From Treponema socranskii subsp. buccale (lineage in GTDB: Bacteria > Spirochaetota > Spirochaetia > Treponematales > Treponemataceae): DNA of 64,000 nucleotides. The notes below the pieces were generated by a model. That model was not told the origin of the DNA and made no database searches. It saw only the letters and a program-made list of their open reading frames with translations. A program made the position numbers and the translations under genes. Positions 55,238-63,846 of the stretch are shown one piece after another (the stretch's first letter is position 1; each line of letters starts with the position of its first letter). The stretch covers positions 1,240,001 through 1,304,000 of the forward strand of contig NZ_CP054258.1 in assembly GCF_024181585.1 (NCBI RefSeq), written 5' to 3'.

Positions 55238-57217
55238 TTAAAACTCGTACCAGGTGCCGTCTTTAGCCAAATACCAATCGGCGAGCACTTCCGCCTTTCC
55301 CGTATTGTACCACGAAATGCTTCCGTCTCGATTCAGCACTGCGATGCGTTCTCCGTTTTGTACGGCTTTTACCGGAAGCGATGCGGAGCGATCGTAGGCG
55401 ATGCTTTTTTTCCGCAAAAGATCGTACGAATACACTTTTTCGCTGCCGATATTCGTCAAAACCTGTCCGTCGTAAAAGTAGGTAAAAGCGCCCGTATCTT
55501 CGTCGTTGAGTTTTAAAAGCATCGTCGTTTTCGAAGCGGACGGCGTATACGAAAAAAGGTTCGTCGTTTTTTCATCTCCTCCCGACTGCACGGCGATACC
55601 GTACAATTCGTCGTCTGAAGCCGAAAGCGCGTAGACGATGTCGGATTCAATTTTCAACGGTACGATTTCCTTTGTGCGCATATCGATGCTGAGAAGGGCG
55701 GACGGAGGATTCGTTGCGGACGACTTTGCGATGTAGAGCGTGCCGCCTGAAATGAGCGCATCCTGCAGTCCCGCCCCTACATAGAGCTCTTCGATTTCAC
55801 CCGTGTCCCTGTAATAGGCGCGGAGGACGGCATTGCTTTCCATTTCCAAAATCACATTTCCGAAGGCGCGCACGGATTGAACGGCGCTTTCGGGCGTAAA
55901 AAGCCGAGTCGTTTTATTTTCCGTAAAGTCGAAATATTCGACCGGCCGCTTCGTGCCGCGCGACCACAGGATGACGCCCCCTTCGCAGACGCTCATATTC
56001 GTGTGTGCGTCATTCGATGCACGTTTATCTACGGTGCCGGTATCGTAGGATGACGCATAGAGCGCGCCGCTCGTCAAAAAATAAAAACCGTCGTCCGCAC
56101 TCGCCGCATCGGAAATTGTTTCGTAGATATCGTCGGTGAGCGGGGAAAGCGAGAGGAGCGCCGTGTCGGGTGCGGGTGTCGTTCGAAATACGTTACCGCC
56201 TGAAGAGGCGAGGGCGATTTCGTCTCCCGCTTTCGCACCCGCTCGGATCGCTTCTCCGTTCGGAAGAGATTTAAAGTTTTTCAAAATAAGGGGAGATGAA
56301 AACGTTTTGTCGCCGCGGCTTTCAAGCATCGAAAGCGAGTAGGTTCGGGATGCGGTACTTGCGATATAGTACACGTTTTTATCGTCGGCACTCGTCAGGA
56401 GCACGGGAGAACGTGCGGCGACGGAAGCGGCCGTCTTGCCCGAAAGCGCCGACACGACGTACACCGTATCGTTTTTGGTACCTGCAAAAAACATATCGCC
56501 GTCGAAGGATGCGATATCGGAAAGGTTCGATTCGCAGCTCAATCGCCGTTTGAGTTTTCCGTCGGTCATATTGTAATACGAAATAAAGCCTACAGGCGAA
56601 TACGTGCACAGCGTTTTTTCCGATGCGCTTGTTACAGCATACGAAATGATTCCCGTCGAATCTTTTAAAACGTCGGCGACGCGTCCGTCGGAAGCGCGTA
56701 AAAAAATCGCCCCTTCTACGGAAGCCGTTCCGACGATGACATAGGTGCCCTTCGCCGAAAACGACAAAGACGTCACCGCATCTGCAAAGCGCCGTGCGTA
56801 TTTCCGCTGCAGCGTATCGAAATCCCACAGGCTCACGCGGTTTACGAGTCCTCCGTCCGTTTCGTATGCGGCGATCGTTTTGCCGTCGGGAGAGAGGGCG
56901 CAGAGTTTTACGCTCATATCCGAAATTTGATAATGTTCGCCCTGACCGTCGTCCGTCCATTTTATTAAAAATCCGTCGTCTCCCGCCGTAAAAAATGCGC
57001 TTCCGTCGCGGGAAGCCGAAACCGCCCTGATTTCTCCTTCGTGCTTTTGATTCGAAACGTGAGACTCGGATGCGAGCGGCAGCGCACTTAAAAGGGCTGC
57101 GGCAAAAAATATCGTATGAAGTGTTTTGAAATTATTCAGCGGTGTTGATATACGAAGCGGACGGAAAATTTCGAGTTTTATTAAATTCAAAATCGAATCT
57201 TTTAATAATTTTTTCAT
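55238..57217 (-). CDS. Secreted beta-propeller (WD40-like) protein
   Basis: A 659-residue protein with repeated blades, e.g. EIRAVSASRDGSAFFTAGDDGFLIKW, VKLCALSPDGKTIAAYE, VTSLSFSAKGTYVIVG. Two propellers or one large one are likely, for protein contacts. The export signal (FKTLHTIFFAAALLSALPLASES) comes after ~30 residues; residues ~7-25 (DSILNLIKLEIFRPLR) come from a dispersed repeat also found in the rpsB-tsf gap. ATG 57217 lies 10 nt after the rseP stop, with AGGGT nearby. Envelope location is likely; function unknown. Confidence 0.75.
   Translation of the reverse strand: MKKLLKDSILNLIKLEIFRPLRISTPLNNFKTLHTIFFAAALLSALPLASESHVSNQKHEGEIRAVSASRDGSAFFTAGDDGFLIKWTDDGQGEHYQISDMSVKLCALSPDGKTIAAYETDGGLVNRVSLWDFDTLQRKYARRFADAVTSLSFSAKGTYVIVGTASVEGAIFLRASDGRVADVLKDSTGIISYAVTSASEKTLCTYSPVGFISYYNMTDGKLKRRLSCESNLSDIASFDGDMFFAGTKNDTVYVVSALSGKTAASVAARSPVLLTSADDKNVYYIASTASRTYSLSMLESRGDKTFSSPLILKNFKSLPNGEAIRAGAKAGDEIALASSGGNVFRTTPAPDTALLSLSPLTDDIYETISDAASADDGFYFLTSGALYASSYDTGTVDKRASNDAHTNMSVCEGGVILWSRGTKRPVEYFDFTENKTTRLFTPESAVQSVRAFGNVILEMESNAVLRAYYRDTGEIEELYVGAGLQDALISGGTLYIAKSSATNPPSALLSIDMRTKEIVPLKIESDIVYALSASDDELYGIAVQSGGDEKTTNLFSYTPSASKTTMLLKLNDEDTGAFTYFYDGQVLTNIGSEKVYSYDLLRKKSIAYDRSASLPVKAVQNGERIAVLNRDGSISWYNTGKAEVLADWYLAKDGTWYEF
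57154..57188. repeat. Dispersed repeat inside the beta-propeller gene start
   Basis: The plus strand reads GAAGCGGACGGAAAATTTCG followed by AGTTTTATTAAATTC. The same string, with few changes, is at 62604-62639 in the other orientation. In this gene it is translated as part of the N-terminal extension before the signal peptide. Confidence 0.65.
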
Positions 57218-57227
57218 AGCAATTACC

Positions 57228-58352
57228 CTAGTGCGATTGCAGCGCCGCAGTGAAGCGCCGTATATCGCTTGTTATGCCGAGCACGAAAAGAGCTGCGATG
57301 ATCGCAAGCCCCGCGTACTGCGCGTAATATTGTATTTTCGGATTGATCGGACGGCGGCAAACGAATTCGACGAACGCGAAAAAAATCAAAGCGCCGTCGA
57401 GCACCGGTATCGGAAGCAGATTCATAATAAAAAGCGAAATGCTGATAAAAGCCATGAGTTCCAAAATCGCCGTAATGCCCTGTCTGAACCCCGCGCCGAA
57501 TCCGTCTTCGACGGTGTTTCCGAGCATACCCGCAACACCGACGGGACCTGAAATCGCATTTTGCACGTCGGCTCCTTTGAACAAAAGCGCTATGCTTTTT
57601 ACGGTAAGCGAAAGCGTTTCGCCCGTCCGTTTTGCACCTTCGCCGAGCGCTTTAAAAAACGGATACCGTTTCGCTTCGCGCATTATCGGCTCGTTCGAAA
57701 AAGGCGTGACGCCGATCTTTCCGCTCCCGGTCGATTTATCGAAATCGCTGTGCACGGTACAGGCGAGCTTTTCGCCGTTACGCAATACGACGATATGCAA
57801 ATCCCTGTCGGGGTTCGATGCGACTTCCATGATGATATCGGAAAAATCTTCGACGGGTTTTCCTCCGATCGATACGATAGTGTCGCCGGTTTTCAATCCC
57901 GCTTCCCTCGCAGGCGAATGTACTTCGGGATAGGCTTCGTCCGCAAGCTTTATCTTTGCCGTATACGAATAATACGTATAGCCCGTCATCGCGATCACGG
58001 AAAAGGCGGCAAAGGCAAAGAGCGCGTTGAAAAAGGGACCTGCGAATCCGATGAGAGCGCGTCCGAGCGGGTTGATACCGTAGAGCGAATCGCGCTCAGC
58101 TTCGATGTGCGGAGAAGAGGAGTCGAGCGCTGTTCGAAAATCGCGCTCTCCTTTCATGCCGCAGTATCCGCCGAGTGGTAAAAGCGATAAACGGTAGTCG
58201 GTACCGCCGATCGTTTTATGCAATAGAGCGGGACCGAAGCCGAGCGAAAAGGATTCGACTTTTACGCCGAATAATTTCGCTGCGAGAAAGTGTCCGAGTT
58301 CGTGAAAAAAAACCAAAAAACCGAGGCAGACGATGCCGTAAATCCATTTCAT
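57228..58352 (-). CDS. rseP: Site-2 protease RseP
   Basis: A 374-residue inner-membrane zinc protease. HELGH (18-22) in the first helix, a PDZ domain (SPAREAGLKTGDTIVSIGGKPV, ~145-200) in the periplasm, and NLLPIPVLDG near 315 as the second metal motif. It cleaves membrane-bound anti-sigma factors or leftover signal peptides. One PDZ domain is seen, as in many bacterial forms. The start overlaps the dxr stop by 4 nt. Last gene of the conserved rpsB-rseP run. Confidence 0.94.
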   Translation of the reverse strand: MKWIYGIVCLGFLVFFHELGHFLAAKLFGVKVESFSLGFGPALLHKTIGGTDYRLSLLPLGGYCGMKGERDFRTALDSSSPHIEAERDSLYGINPLGRALIGFAGPFFNALFAFAAFSVIAMTGYTYYSYTAKIKLADEAYPEVHSPAREAGLKTGDTIVSIGGKPVEDFSDIIMEVASNPDRDLHIVVLRNGEKLACTVHSDFDKSTGSGKIGVTPFSNEPIMREAKRYPFFKALGEGAKRTGETLSLTVKSIALLFKGADVQNAISGPVGVAGMLGNTVEDGFGAGFRQGITAILELMAFISISLFIMNLLPIPVLDGALIFFAFVEFVCRRPINPKIQYYAQYAGLAIIAALFVLGITSDIRRFTAALQSH

Positions 58353-59431
58353 ATCAGAGTTTTTGCAAGAGATCTCGCTTTTGCATCCGCTTTAAAAACG
58401 TCTTCGAAGCTTTCGGGTAACATTGTCCAATCTTCGTCGAGCACGCTTCGAACGACGCGGGCGATATCGGTAAACGAAAGCTTTCCGTCGAGGAATGCGA
58501 GAGCTGCGACTTCGTCGGCTGCATTGTATGCGATCGTATAGGATGCCCCTCGTTTTGCCGCTTCGTACGCGTATGCAAGGAGCGGAAAGTCTTCGGTGCG
58601 CGGACGGAAAAACGAAAGCGTTTTATCGAAGAGGTCAAAAGTTTGAAGATAATTTTCCGCCGTTTCGGGCCACGTAAGCGCCGAAAGAATCGGGTGTTTC
58701 ATGTCGGGATCGGAAAGCTGGGCGTAGAGCATGCCGTCCTTTGTGCGCACGAGCGAATGTACGATGCTTTCGGGGTGCACGACGACTTTTACGATTTCGG
58801 GCGATACGTCGAAGAGGCGGCACGCTTCGATCACTTCGAGTCCCTTGTTTGCAAGCGTCGCCGAATCGATCGTAATTTTTTTGCCCATTTTCCACGTCGG
58901 ATGGGCGAGGGCGTCTTCAACCGAAACGCGAGCAAGAGCTTCTTTTGCGTATGTGCGGAAAGGACCGCCGCTTGCGGTTATGAGGATTTGGGCGATATTT
59001 TCTTTGCCGATTTTTTCGATGAGGCTGAAAATCGCAGAATGCTCCGAATCGACGGGGATGATGCGAGCGCCCGACTTTTGTGCGAGAGCTTGTATGAGAT
59101 GCCACGCCATGACGACGGTCTCTTTATTTGCAAGCGCCAGATCGACTCCCGCTTCGAGCACCGCCTTCGACGGAAGGAGACCCGCGCTTCCGGCTATTCC
59201 GTTTACCGCGATGTCGGGGCGCGTTTGCCTTATGAGCCGCTCGATGCCGTGCGGATCGTCTGCCGTAAGCGTAAAATCGCAGCCGAAAGACGAAGCGAGC
59301 TTTTCGGTTTTTTCGCGGCTCGTATGAGAGGCGAGGGCGCACGCGCAAAAGAGGGCGGGCATATTTTTAATGATGTCGAGCGTATTCGTACCGATGGAGC
59401 CGGTACAGCCCAAAACGAAAACCTTTTTCAT
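58349..59431 (-). CDS. dxr: 1-deoxy-D-xylulose-5-phosphate reductoisomerase
   Basis: A 360-residue NADPH enzyme of the MEP isoprenoid pathway. VLGCTGSIGTNTLDII is the cofactor loop, then ANKETVVMAWHL, VDSEHSAIFSL (metal/substrate), TASGGPFRTY, HPTWKMGKKITIDSATLANKGLEVIEA and VVHPESIVHSLV. Slightly short (most are ~390), mainly at the C-terminus, but all active-site blocks are present. It overlaps cdsA by 4 nt and rseP by 4 nt; with uppS the block links isoprenoid synthesis and envelope biogenesis. Confidence 0.95.
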   Translation of the reverse strand: MKKVFVLGCTGSIGTNTLDIIKNMPALFCACALASHTSREKTEKLASSFGCDFTLTADDPHGIERLIRQTRPDIAVNGIAGSAGLLPSKAVLEAGVDLALANKETVVMAWHLIQALAQKSGARIIPVDSEHSAIFSLIEKIGKENIAQILITASGGPFRTYAKEALARVSVEDALAHPTWKMGKKITIDSATLANKGLEVIEACRLFDVSPEIVKVVVHPESIVHSLVRTKDGMLYAQLSDPDMKHPILSALTWPETAENYLQTFDLFDKTLSFFRPRTEDFPLLAYAYEAAKRGASYTIAYNAADEVAALAFLDGKLSFTDIARVVRSVLDEDWTMLPESFEDVFKADAKARSLAKTLI

Positions 59432-60282
59432 CGTAAAAAGATCGGAACTCCGTAGAGCAGGCGGAGCGAAAGATAAAACACGGGAGCCGCAAACAAAAGC
59501 GAATCGATGGAATCCAAAACGCCGCCGCGGCCGGGCATAATGCCGCCCGAATCTTTTACATTTGAGCTCCGCTTAAATACCGATTCGGCGAGGTCTCCGA
59601 CGATTGCGGCGCTTGCGACGAGGACGCCGAATAAAACCGATTTCCAAAGAGAACCCGGAAATATATGCGGCAGAGCCGCCTGCGCGATGAGCGAGGCGAG
59701 GATGCAGCCGACATAGCCGCCTGCAAAACCCGCAATGCTTTTGTTCGGGCTTGCGGCGATGACGCCTCGGTTGTTTTTTCCGAGCAGCATACCGAAAAGC
59801 CAGGCGACAGAATCGCAGATAAAAGTCATCCACAAAAATGCGGCGATATAAAAACTTCCGTGCTCATAGACCGTCATCCTCGAAATAAACGTGATGAGGT
59901 AACCCGTATACAATAAAATCGATACGGAAAGAGAAACTGCGGTATTGGAATGTTCGAAGGATGTTGCCGTAAGCGCGTTGTAGGTCATGAGGATGCACGC
60001 TCCCGCAACGAATATGCCCGTTACGATGCCGAAGGGGAGCGAAAAGCATATGCAGACGTACGTCGAAACGGGAATCAAAAGGTTTAAAATCGCAACGAGG
60101 GGCTTCGGTAAAAGGGGACTGTTTTTTGAAAACATATCGTAGAGTTCCAAGCTGCCGATACACGAAAACGCGCACACGGCGATATGAAAGGGCAACCGAT
60201 GAAAAAACGGAAGAAAGACAAGACCGATTATGAGCGGTATGCCGATAAAAAAAATCAAAAGCCGTTGTACGAGTTTTGGCAT
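59428..60282 (-). CDS. cdsA: Phosphatidate cytidylyltransferase
   Basis: A 284-residue inner-membrane enzyme with about seven to eight helices that makes CDP-diacylglycerol from CTP and phosphatidate. The family signature at the C-terminus reads SVFKRSSNVKDSGGIMPGRG followed by GVLDSIDSLL. The start is ATG 60282, preceded by the shared leader GCAAAAGTTTTTATGGAGG; the frame extends much further upstream over the uppS end, but the leader decides the start. Confidence 0.94.
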   Translation of the reverse strand: MPKLVQRLLIFFIGIPLIIGLVFLPFFHRLPFHIAVCAFSCIGSLELYDMFSKNSPLLPKPLVAILNLLIPVSTYVCICFSLPFGIVTGIFVAGACILMTYNALTATSFEHSNTAVSLSVSILLYTGYLITFISRMTVYEHGSFYIAAFLWMTFICDSVAWLFGMLLGKNNRGVIAASPNKSIAGFAGGYVGCILASLIAQAALPHIFPGSLWKSVLFGVLVASAAIVGDLAESVFKRSSNVKDSGGIMPGRGGVLDSIDSLLFAAPVFYLSLRLLYGVPIFLR

Positions 60283-60343
60283 CGTACCGTCCTCCATAAA
60301 AACTTTTGCTCGTGCTTTGCAGAAAGCTTCAAGCGCGTCAACT

Positions 60344-61054
60344 TCAGGCGAGCACTGCGCCGAATCGTCTCGTCCTCTTTTGAAACTGCTCGATATGACC
60401 GTAAAATTCGTCTTCGCCGTAGTCCGGCCACAGCGTATCCGTAAACACGAGCTCCGCATAGGAGGCGTGCCACAAAAGAAAATTGCTGAGCCGTTTTTCG
60501 CCGCCCGTTCTGATCAATAAGTCGACGTCGGGCAGATCCGGTATGTCGAACGAAGAAGAGAGAGCATCTTCGTCGATTTCGTCCGCCGGCGTTTGACAGG
60601 CGGCAAGTTTTTTGATGCCGCGCACGATTTCGTCTCTGCCCCCGTAATTGATCGCCATGACGAGCGTCGTTCCGGTAAAGTGCGCCGTTTCCGCCGTCGC
60701 GCTCCGTATCTCTGCGCGGATATCTTCCGGAAGACCCGCTATATCGCCCAAGTGCAAAAGCCGTATTTTATTTTTTTTATAAAACGCGAACTCCGCTCTC
60801 AAGTGATTTTTGATAAGACTCATGAGATAGCCCGTCTCTTCGGCGGTGCGCTTCCAGTTTTCCGTCGAAAAAATATAGAGCGTAACGTATTCGATGCCGA
60901 GAGATGAAGCGGCTCCGACGATTTTTTTCGCCTGTTCGGCGCCCGCATAATGCCCTGCGCTGCGGTTTTTATGCCGCCTTTCAGCCCACCTGCCGTTGCC
61001 GTCCATGATGATCGCAACGTGGTGGGGCAGGCGAGTCGTATCGAGAGAAGTCAA
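60344..61054 (-). CDS. uppS: Isoprenyl transferase (undecaprenyl diphosphate synthase)
   Basis: A 236-residue cis-prenyltransferase. MDGNGRWAERR (Mg-binding Asp18), HYAGAEQAKKIV, LYIFSTENWKR, AINYGGRDEI and DLLIRTGGEKRLSNFLLWHASYAE give all five conserved regions. It makes the C55 lipid carrier for peptidoglycan and surface-glycan assembly. The start overlaps frr by 4 nt. Confidence 0.96.
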   Translation of the reverse strand: MTSLDTTRLPHHVAIIMDGNGRWAERRHKNRSAGHYAGAEQAKKIVGAASSLGIEYVTLYIFSTENWKRTAEETGYLMSLIKNHLRAEFAFYKKNKIRLLHLGDIAGLPEDIRAEIRSATAETAHFTGTTLVMAINYGGRDEIVRGIKKLAACQTPADEIDEDALSSSFDIPDLPDVDLLIRTGGEKRLSNFLLWHASYAELVFTDTLWPDYGEDEFYGHIEQFQKRTRRFGAVLA

Positions 61055-61593
61055 CCTTCGAGTATTTCCTTTTCTTTTGCATCGTAGAGCTTTTGTATCT
61101 CCGCGATATATTTGTCGGTGAGCTTTTGCAATTTGTCCGTTTCGGCTTTCAAACCGTCTTCGGTGAGCTCACCCGATTTTTGCTGTTTTTTGAGCGCGTC
61201 GTTTCCGTCGCGGCGGATATTGCGGATCTGCGTACGGTAATTTTCCGCGTCGGCTTTCGCCTGTTTGACGAGCTCTTTGCGCCTGTCGGCCGTGAGCGGC
61301 GGAATCGCGATGCGGATCACTTTGCCGTCGTTCGACGGATTTAAGCCGAGGTCGGCGGCCAAAATCGCTTTTTCGATGTCACCGATGAGCCCTTTGTCGA
61401 AGGGCTGAATGACGACCGCCCTCGCTTCGGGAATCGCGATCGTAGCCACTTGGTTGAGCGGCGATTTTTGCCCGTAGCAGTCGACGCGCACTTTATCGAA
61501 AAGAGCCGCACTCGCCCTTCCCGTTCTGATCGCGGCGAAAGTATCGGTAAGCGAATGTATCGCTTTTTGCATTTTCTCTTCACTGTCTGCCAT
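61051..61593 (-). CDS. frr: Ribosome recycling factor
   Basis: A 180-residue RRF that with EF-G splits the post-termination ribosome. TFAAIRTGRASAALFDKVRVDCYG, PLNQVATIAIPEARAVVIQPFDK and NDGKVIRIAIPPLTADRRKELVKQAK are the family blocks. Normal length. It lies 98 nt after tsf, with GGAGGCAGC before ATG 61593, and overlaps uppS by 4 nt. Confidence 0.97.
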   Translation of the reverse strand: MADSEEKMQKAIHSLTDTFAAIRTGRASAALFDKVRVDCYGQKSPLNQVATIAIPEARAVVIQPFDKGLIGDIEKAILAADLGLNPSNDGKVIRIAIPPLTADRRKELVKQAKADAENYRTQIRNIRRDGNDALKKQQKSGELTEDGLKAETDKLQKLTDKYIAEIQKLYDAKEKEILEG

Positions 61594-61691
61594 TGCTGCC
61601 TCCGGTAGAAAATATGGTTTTAGAAAGGTTCGTTAAAACAAACGCACGGCAAAGCGCACGCGAAAGCTCACGAACGCTTTGCATCGTACCT

Positions 61692-62525
61692 CTATCTTCC
61701 GAGAACGTAGAGATGCACTTCTCCGAATTCGAGCGGGGTGCCGACTTCTTTCGACACTTCGGCAAGTTTTGCCGCGACGCTCACTTTGTCGTCTTTGACG
61801 AACATCTGATCGACAAAGCACACTTCTTCGAGATGCTTTTTCAGTTTACCCTTTAAGATGCCGTCTTTGACGTTTTGCGGTTTTGACGCCATCTTTTCAT
61901 CCTGGTCGAGCTGCTTTGAAAATATTTCCATCTGCTCGTCCATATAGGACTGGGGAACGTCTTTTTGCGTGATATATGCGGGCGTAAAAGCCGCCATGTG
62001 CAGACAGCAGTCGTTTGCGAATTCCTGTACTTTCGGATCCGTCGAACCCTTGACGATACAGACGGCGCCCGTTTTGAAATCGCTGTGCACGTAAGTGCCC
62101 GCAACCGCGTTTTCCGGCACATCGATAAGCGATACGTGCCGCACGGACATGTTTTCGCGGACCTTCGTCGCAAAAACGGTGAGCATATCGGAATGCTCCG
62201 GTTCCACTTTCGTGTAGCCTTTTTCAAGCGTCAAATCGACGAGCTTTTGTCCGAGAGCTGTGAATTCGTCGTTTTTGGAAACGAAGTCCGTTTCGCACAC
62301 GAGTTCGACGACCGCGATCTTATTTCCCTTTCTCTGAATGTAGATGCGGCCTTCCGCGGTCGCGCGGTCGGCTCTTTTTGCGACGGCGGCGAGTCCCTTT
62401 TCTTTTAAAAGTTTTGCCGCTTTGTCGATATCGCCGTTCGTGTCTTCAAGCGCGCGCTTGCAGTCCATCATGCCGGCGCCCGTCGTTTCACGCAGCGTTT
62501 TAATATCCGATGCTTTTATATTCAT
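61692..62525 (-). CDS. tsf: Elongation factor Ts
   Basis: A 277-residue guanine-nucleotide exchange factor for EF-Tu. N-terminal UBA-like part with LRETTGAGMMDCKRALED, then AEGRIYIQRKGNKIAVVELVCETDFVSKND, the core TDFV motif. One core domain is complete and the C-terminal part has HMAAFTPAYI. ATG 62525 has GGAG 8 nt upstream. The 308-nt gap to rpsB is larger than usual and holds a repeat. Confidence 0.96.
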   Translation of the reverse strand: MNIKASDIKTLRETTGAGMMDCKRALEDTNGDIDKAAKLLKEKGLAAVAKRADRATAEGRIYIQRKGNKIAVVELVCETDFVSKNDEFTALGQKLVDLTLEKGYTKVEPEHSDMLTVFATKVRENMSVRHVSLIDVPENAVAGTYVHSDFKTGAVCIVKGSTDPKVQEFANDCCLHMAAFTPAYITQKDVPQSYMDEQMEIFSKQLDQDEKMASKPQNVKDGILKGKLKKHLEEVCFVDQMFVKDDKVSVAAKLAEVSKEVGTPLEFGEVHLYVLGR

Positions 62526-62833
62526 TGTGTAACTCCAAAATTGTCCGGGACGTCCGAAAATGTACGCTTTCGGACATCGCCTTTCGTTAGTTGGTTTAAT
62601 TTCGAGTTTAATAAAACTCGAAATTTTCCATCCGTTTTTCGCTTACCAACTGAACGGCGAGTTTCAAACGCAAATAAAATTGTGCGAAAGGCAAGGTTCC
62701 GGCTGCGTGCCGTTTCGAGCGTTAGGCTTGCGAAAGCTTGCTCTAAAAGCTCGACCGCGGCTAAGCGGACGGGTTCTTGCTATAAGCACAACTTTTAGCT
62801 ATCTTACTTTCAAAACTCGACATTCATACTTAG
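62526..62833 (-). other. rpsB-tsf intergenic region with repeat-derived hairpin
   Basis: This 308-bp gap has no gene. It holds the hairpin AATTTCGAGTTT-AATA-AAACTCGAAATT (62599-62626), part of the dispersed repeat shared with 57154-57188, and GC-rich pieces such as GCTTTTAGAGCAAGCTTTCG on the minus strand. The sequence can be read as peptide (LIKLEIFHPFFAYQLNGEF), but no start or ribosome-binding site supports it. Position between rpsB and tsf suggests an attenuator, but an inserted repeat is more likely. Confidence 0.5.
62604..62639 (-). repeat. Dispersed repeat, copy in the rpsB-tsf gap
   Basis: The minus strand reads AAAACGGATGGAAAATTTCG then AGTTTTATTAAACTC, matching the plus strand at 57154-57188. 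Both copies lie in minus-strand operons but in opposite orientation to each other. Confidence 0.65.
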
Positions 62834-63715
62834 TTATTTGTCGCGGTAGATTTTATCTTCGTCGATAAGCTGATCCGCTTCCTTCGATTCCGTTTCGGCG
62901 TCTTCTTCTTTTTTAGTTTCCGTCGGCTCGTAATTCGAATAGTCTTCGATTTCGACGTCGTTGTCTTTGACGGCGGCATCCGTCTGTATGTTTTCGTCTT
63001 CATCGTTCAAATTTTCGAGGATCTTTAAGCCCTGTTCATTGTCCGCTTCGATGACCGCATTCGCGATGATCGACGTAAACAGCGAAATGGCGCGGATGGC
63101 GTCGTCGTTGCCGGGAATAGGGTAGGTGATGCCTTCCGGATTGCAGTTCGTGTCGACGACGGCGATGATGGGAATGCCCATGCGGTGCGCTTCGGCGACG
63201 GCGATCTGCTCTTTATGCGTGTCGATGATGAACACGACACCCGGTAATTCTTTCATCTCTTTAATGCCGGCGAGGTTTTTTTCAAGTTTCGCTTTTTCTT
63301 TTTGCAGCGCGGAAACTTCTTTTTTCGTCAGATTGTCGAAAGTGCCGTCGACTTCCATCTTTTCGATTTTTTTAAGCCGCTGCAGCGATTTTTTGATCGT
63401 TGAAAAGTTTGTGAGCATACCGCCGAGCCAGCGGTTGTTGACGTAGAATTGACCGCAGCGTTCGGCTTCTTTTTGAATCGCCTGCTGCGCCTGTTTTTTC
63501 GTTCCGACGAAGAGGATCGATTTTCCCGCCGTCGTCGCTTTGCGTACGACTTCGTAGCTTTCTTTTATGGCCGCGATCGTCTTTTGCAAATCGATAATGT
63601 GAATCCCGTTCCGCTCAGCGAAGATATATTTCTTCATGCGGGGATCCCACCGCTTTACCTGATGACCGAAATGAACTCCCGATTCAAGCAGGTTTTTCAT
63701 GGTTACAACTGCCAT
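62834..63715 (-). CDS. rpsB: 30S ribosomal protein S2
   Basis: A 293-residue S2. [38 protein letters not shown] at the start, [18 protein letters not shown], and [30 protein letters not shown] are universal blocks. From about 230 there is an acidic tail ([34 protein letters not shown]) beyond the usual length. ATG 63715 has AAGGAG 7 nt upstream. Confidence 0.97.
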   Translation of the reverse strand: MAVVTMKNLLESGVHFGHQVKRWDPRMKKYIFAERNGIHIIDLQKTIAAIKESYEVVRKATTAGKSILFVGTKKQAQQAIQKEAERCGQFYVNNRWLGGMLTNFSTIKKSLQRLKKIEKMEVDGTFDNLTKKEVSALQKEKAKLEKNLAGIKEMKELPGVVFIIDTHKEQIAVAEAHRMGIPIIAVVDTNCNPEGITYPIPGNDDAIRAISLFTSIIANAVIEADNEQGLKILENLNDEDENIQTDAAVKDNDVEIEDYSNYEPTETKKEEDAETESKEADQLIDEDKIYRDK

Positions 63716-63731
63716 GACATACTCCTTCACC

Positions 63732-63747
63732 GGTATCGTACGATACC
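63732..63747 (-). promoter_or_regulatory. Palindrome in the rpsB leader
   Basis: GGTATCGTACGATACC is a perfect 16-nt palindrome whose edge is 4 nt from the AAGGAG ribosome-binding site. It could be an operator or a translational control hairpin of rpsB-tsf. The rest of the 131-nt leader is GC-rich at its 5' end and has a T8 run (63775-63785 region). No known S2 leader motif is recognised. Confidence 0.4.
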
Positions 63748-63846
63748 CCGAACTCTGTTTCTCGATGCGTCGTCTTTTATAAAAAAAGATCGACGTACGG
63801 AAGATCGTTTGCCCCTTAAGCCTACGACCCGGGGCGCACGGCACAG

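Noticed and set aside
62541-62868. Proteins encoded on the plus strand in the rpsB-tsf gap
   Set aside because: They depend on the dispersed repeat, overlap the rpsB end, and lack a ribosome-binding site.
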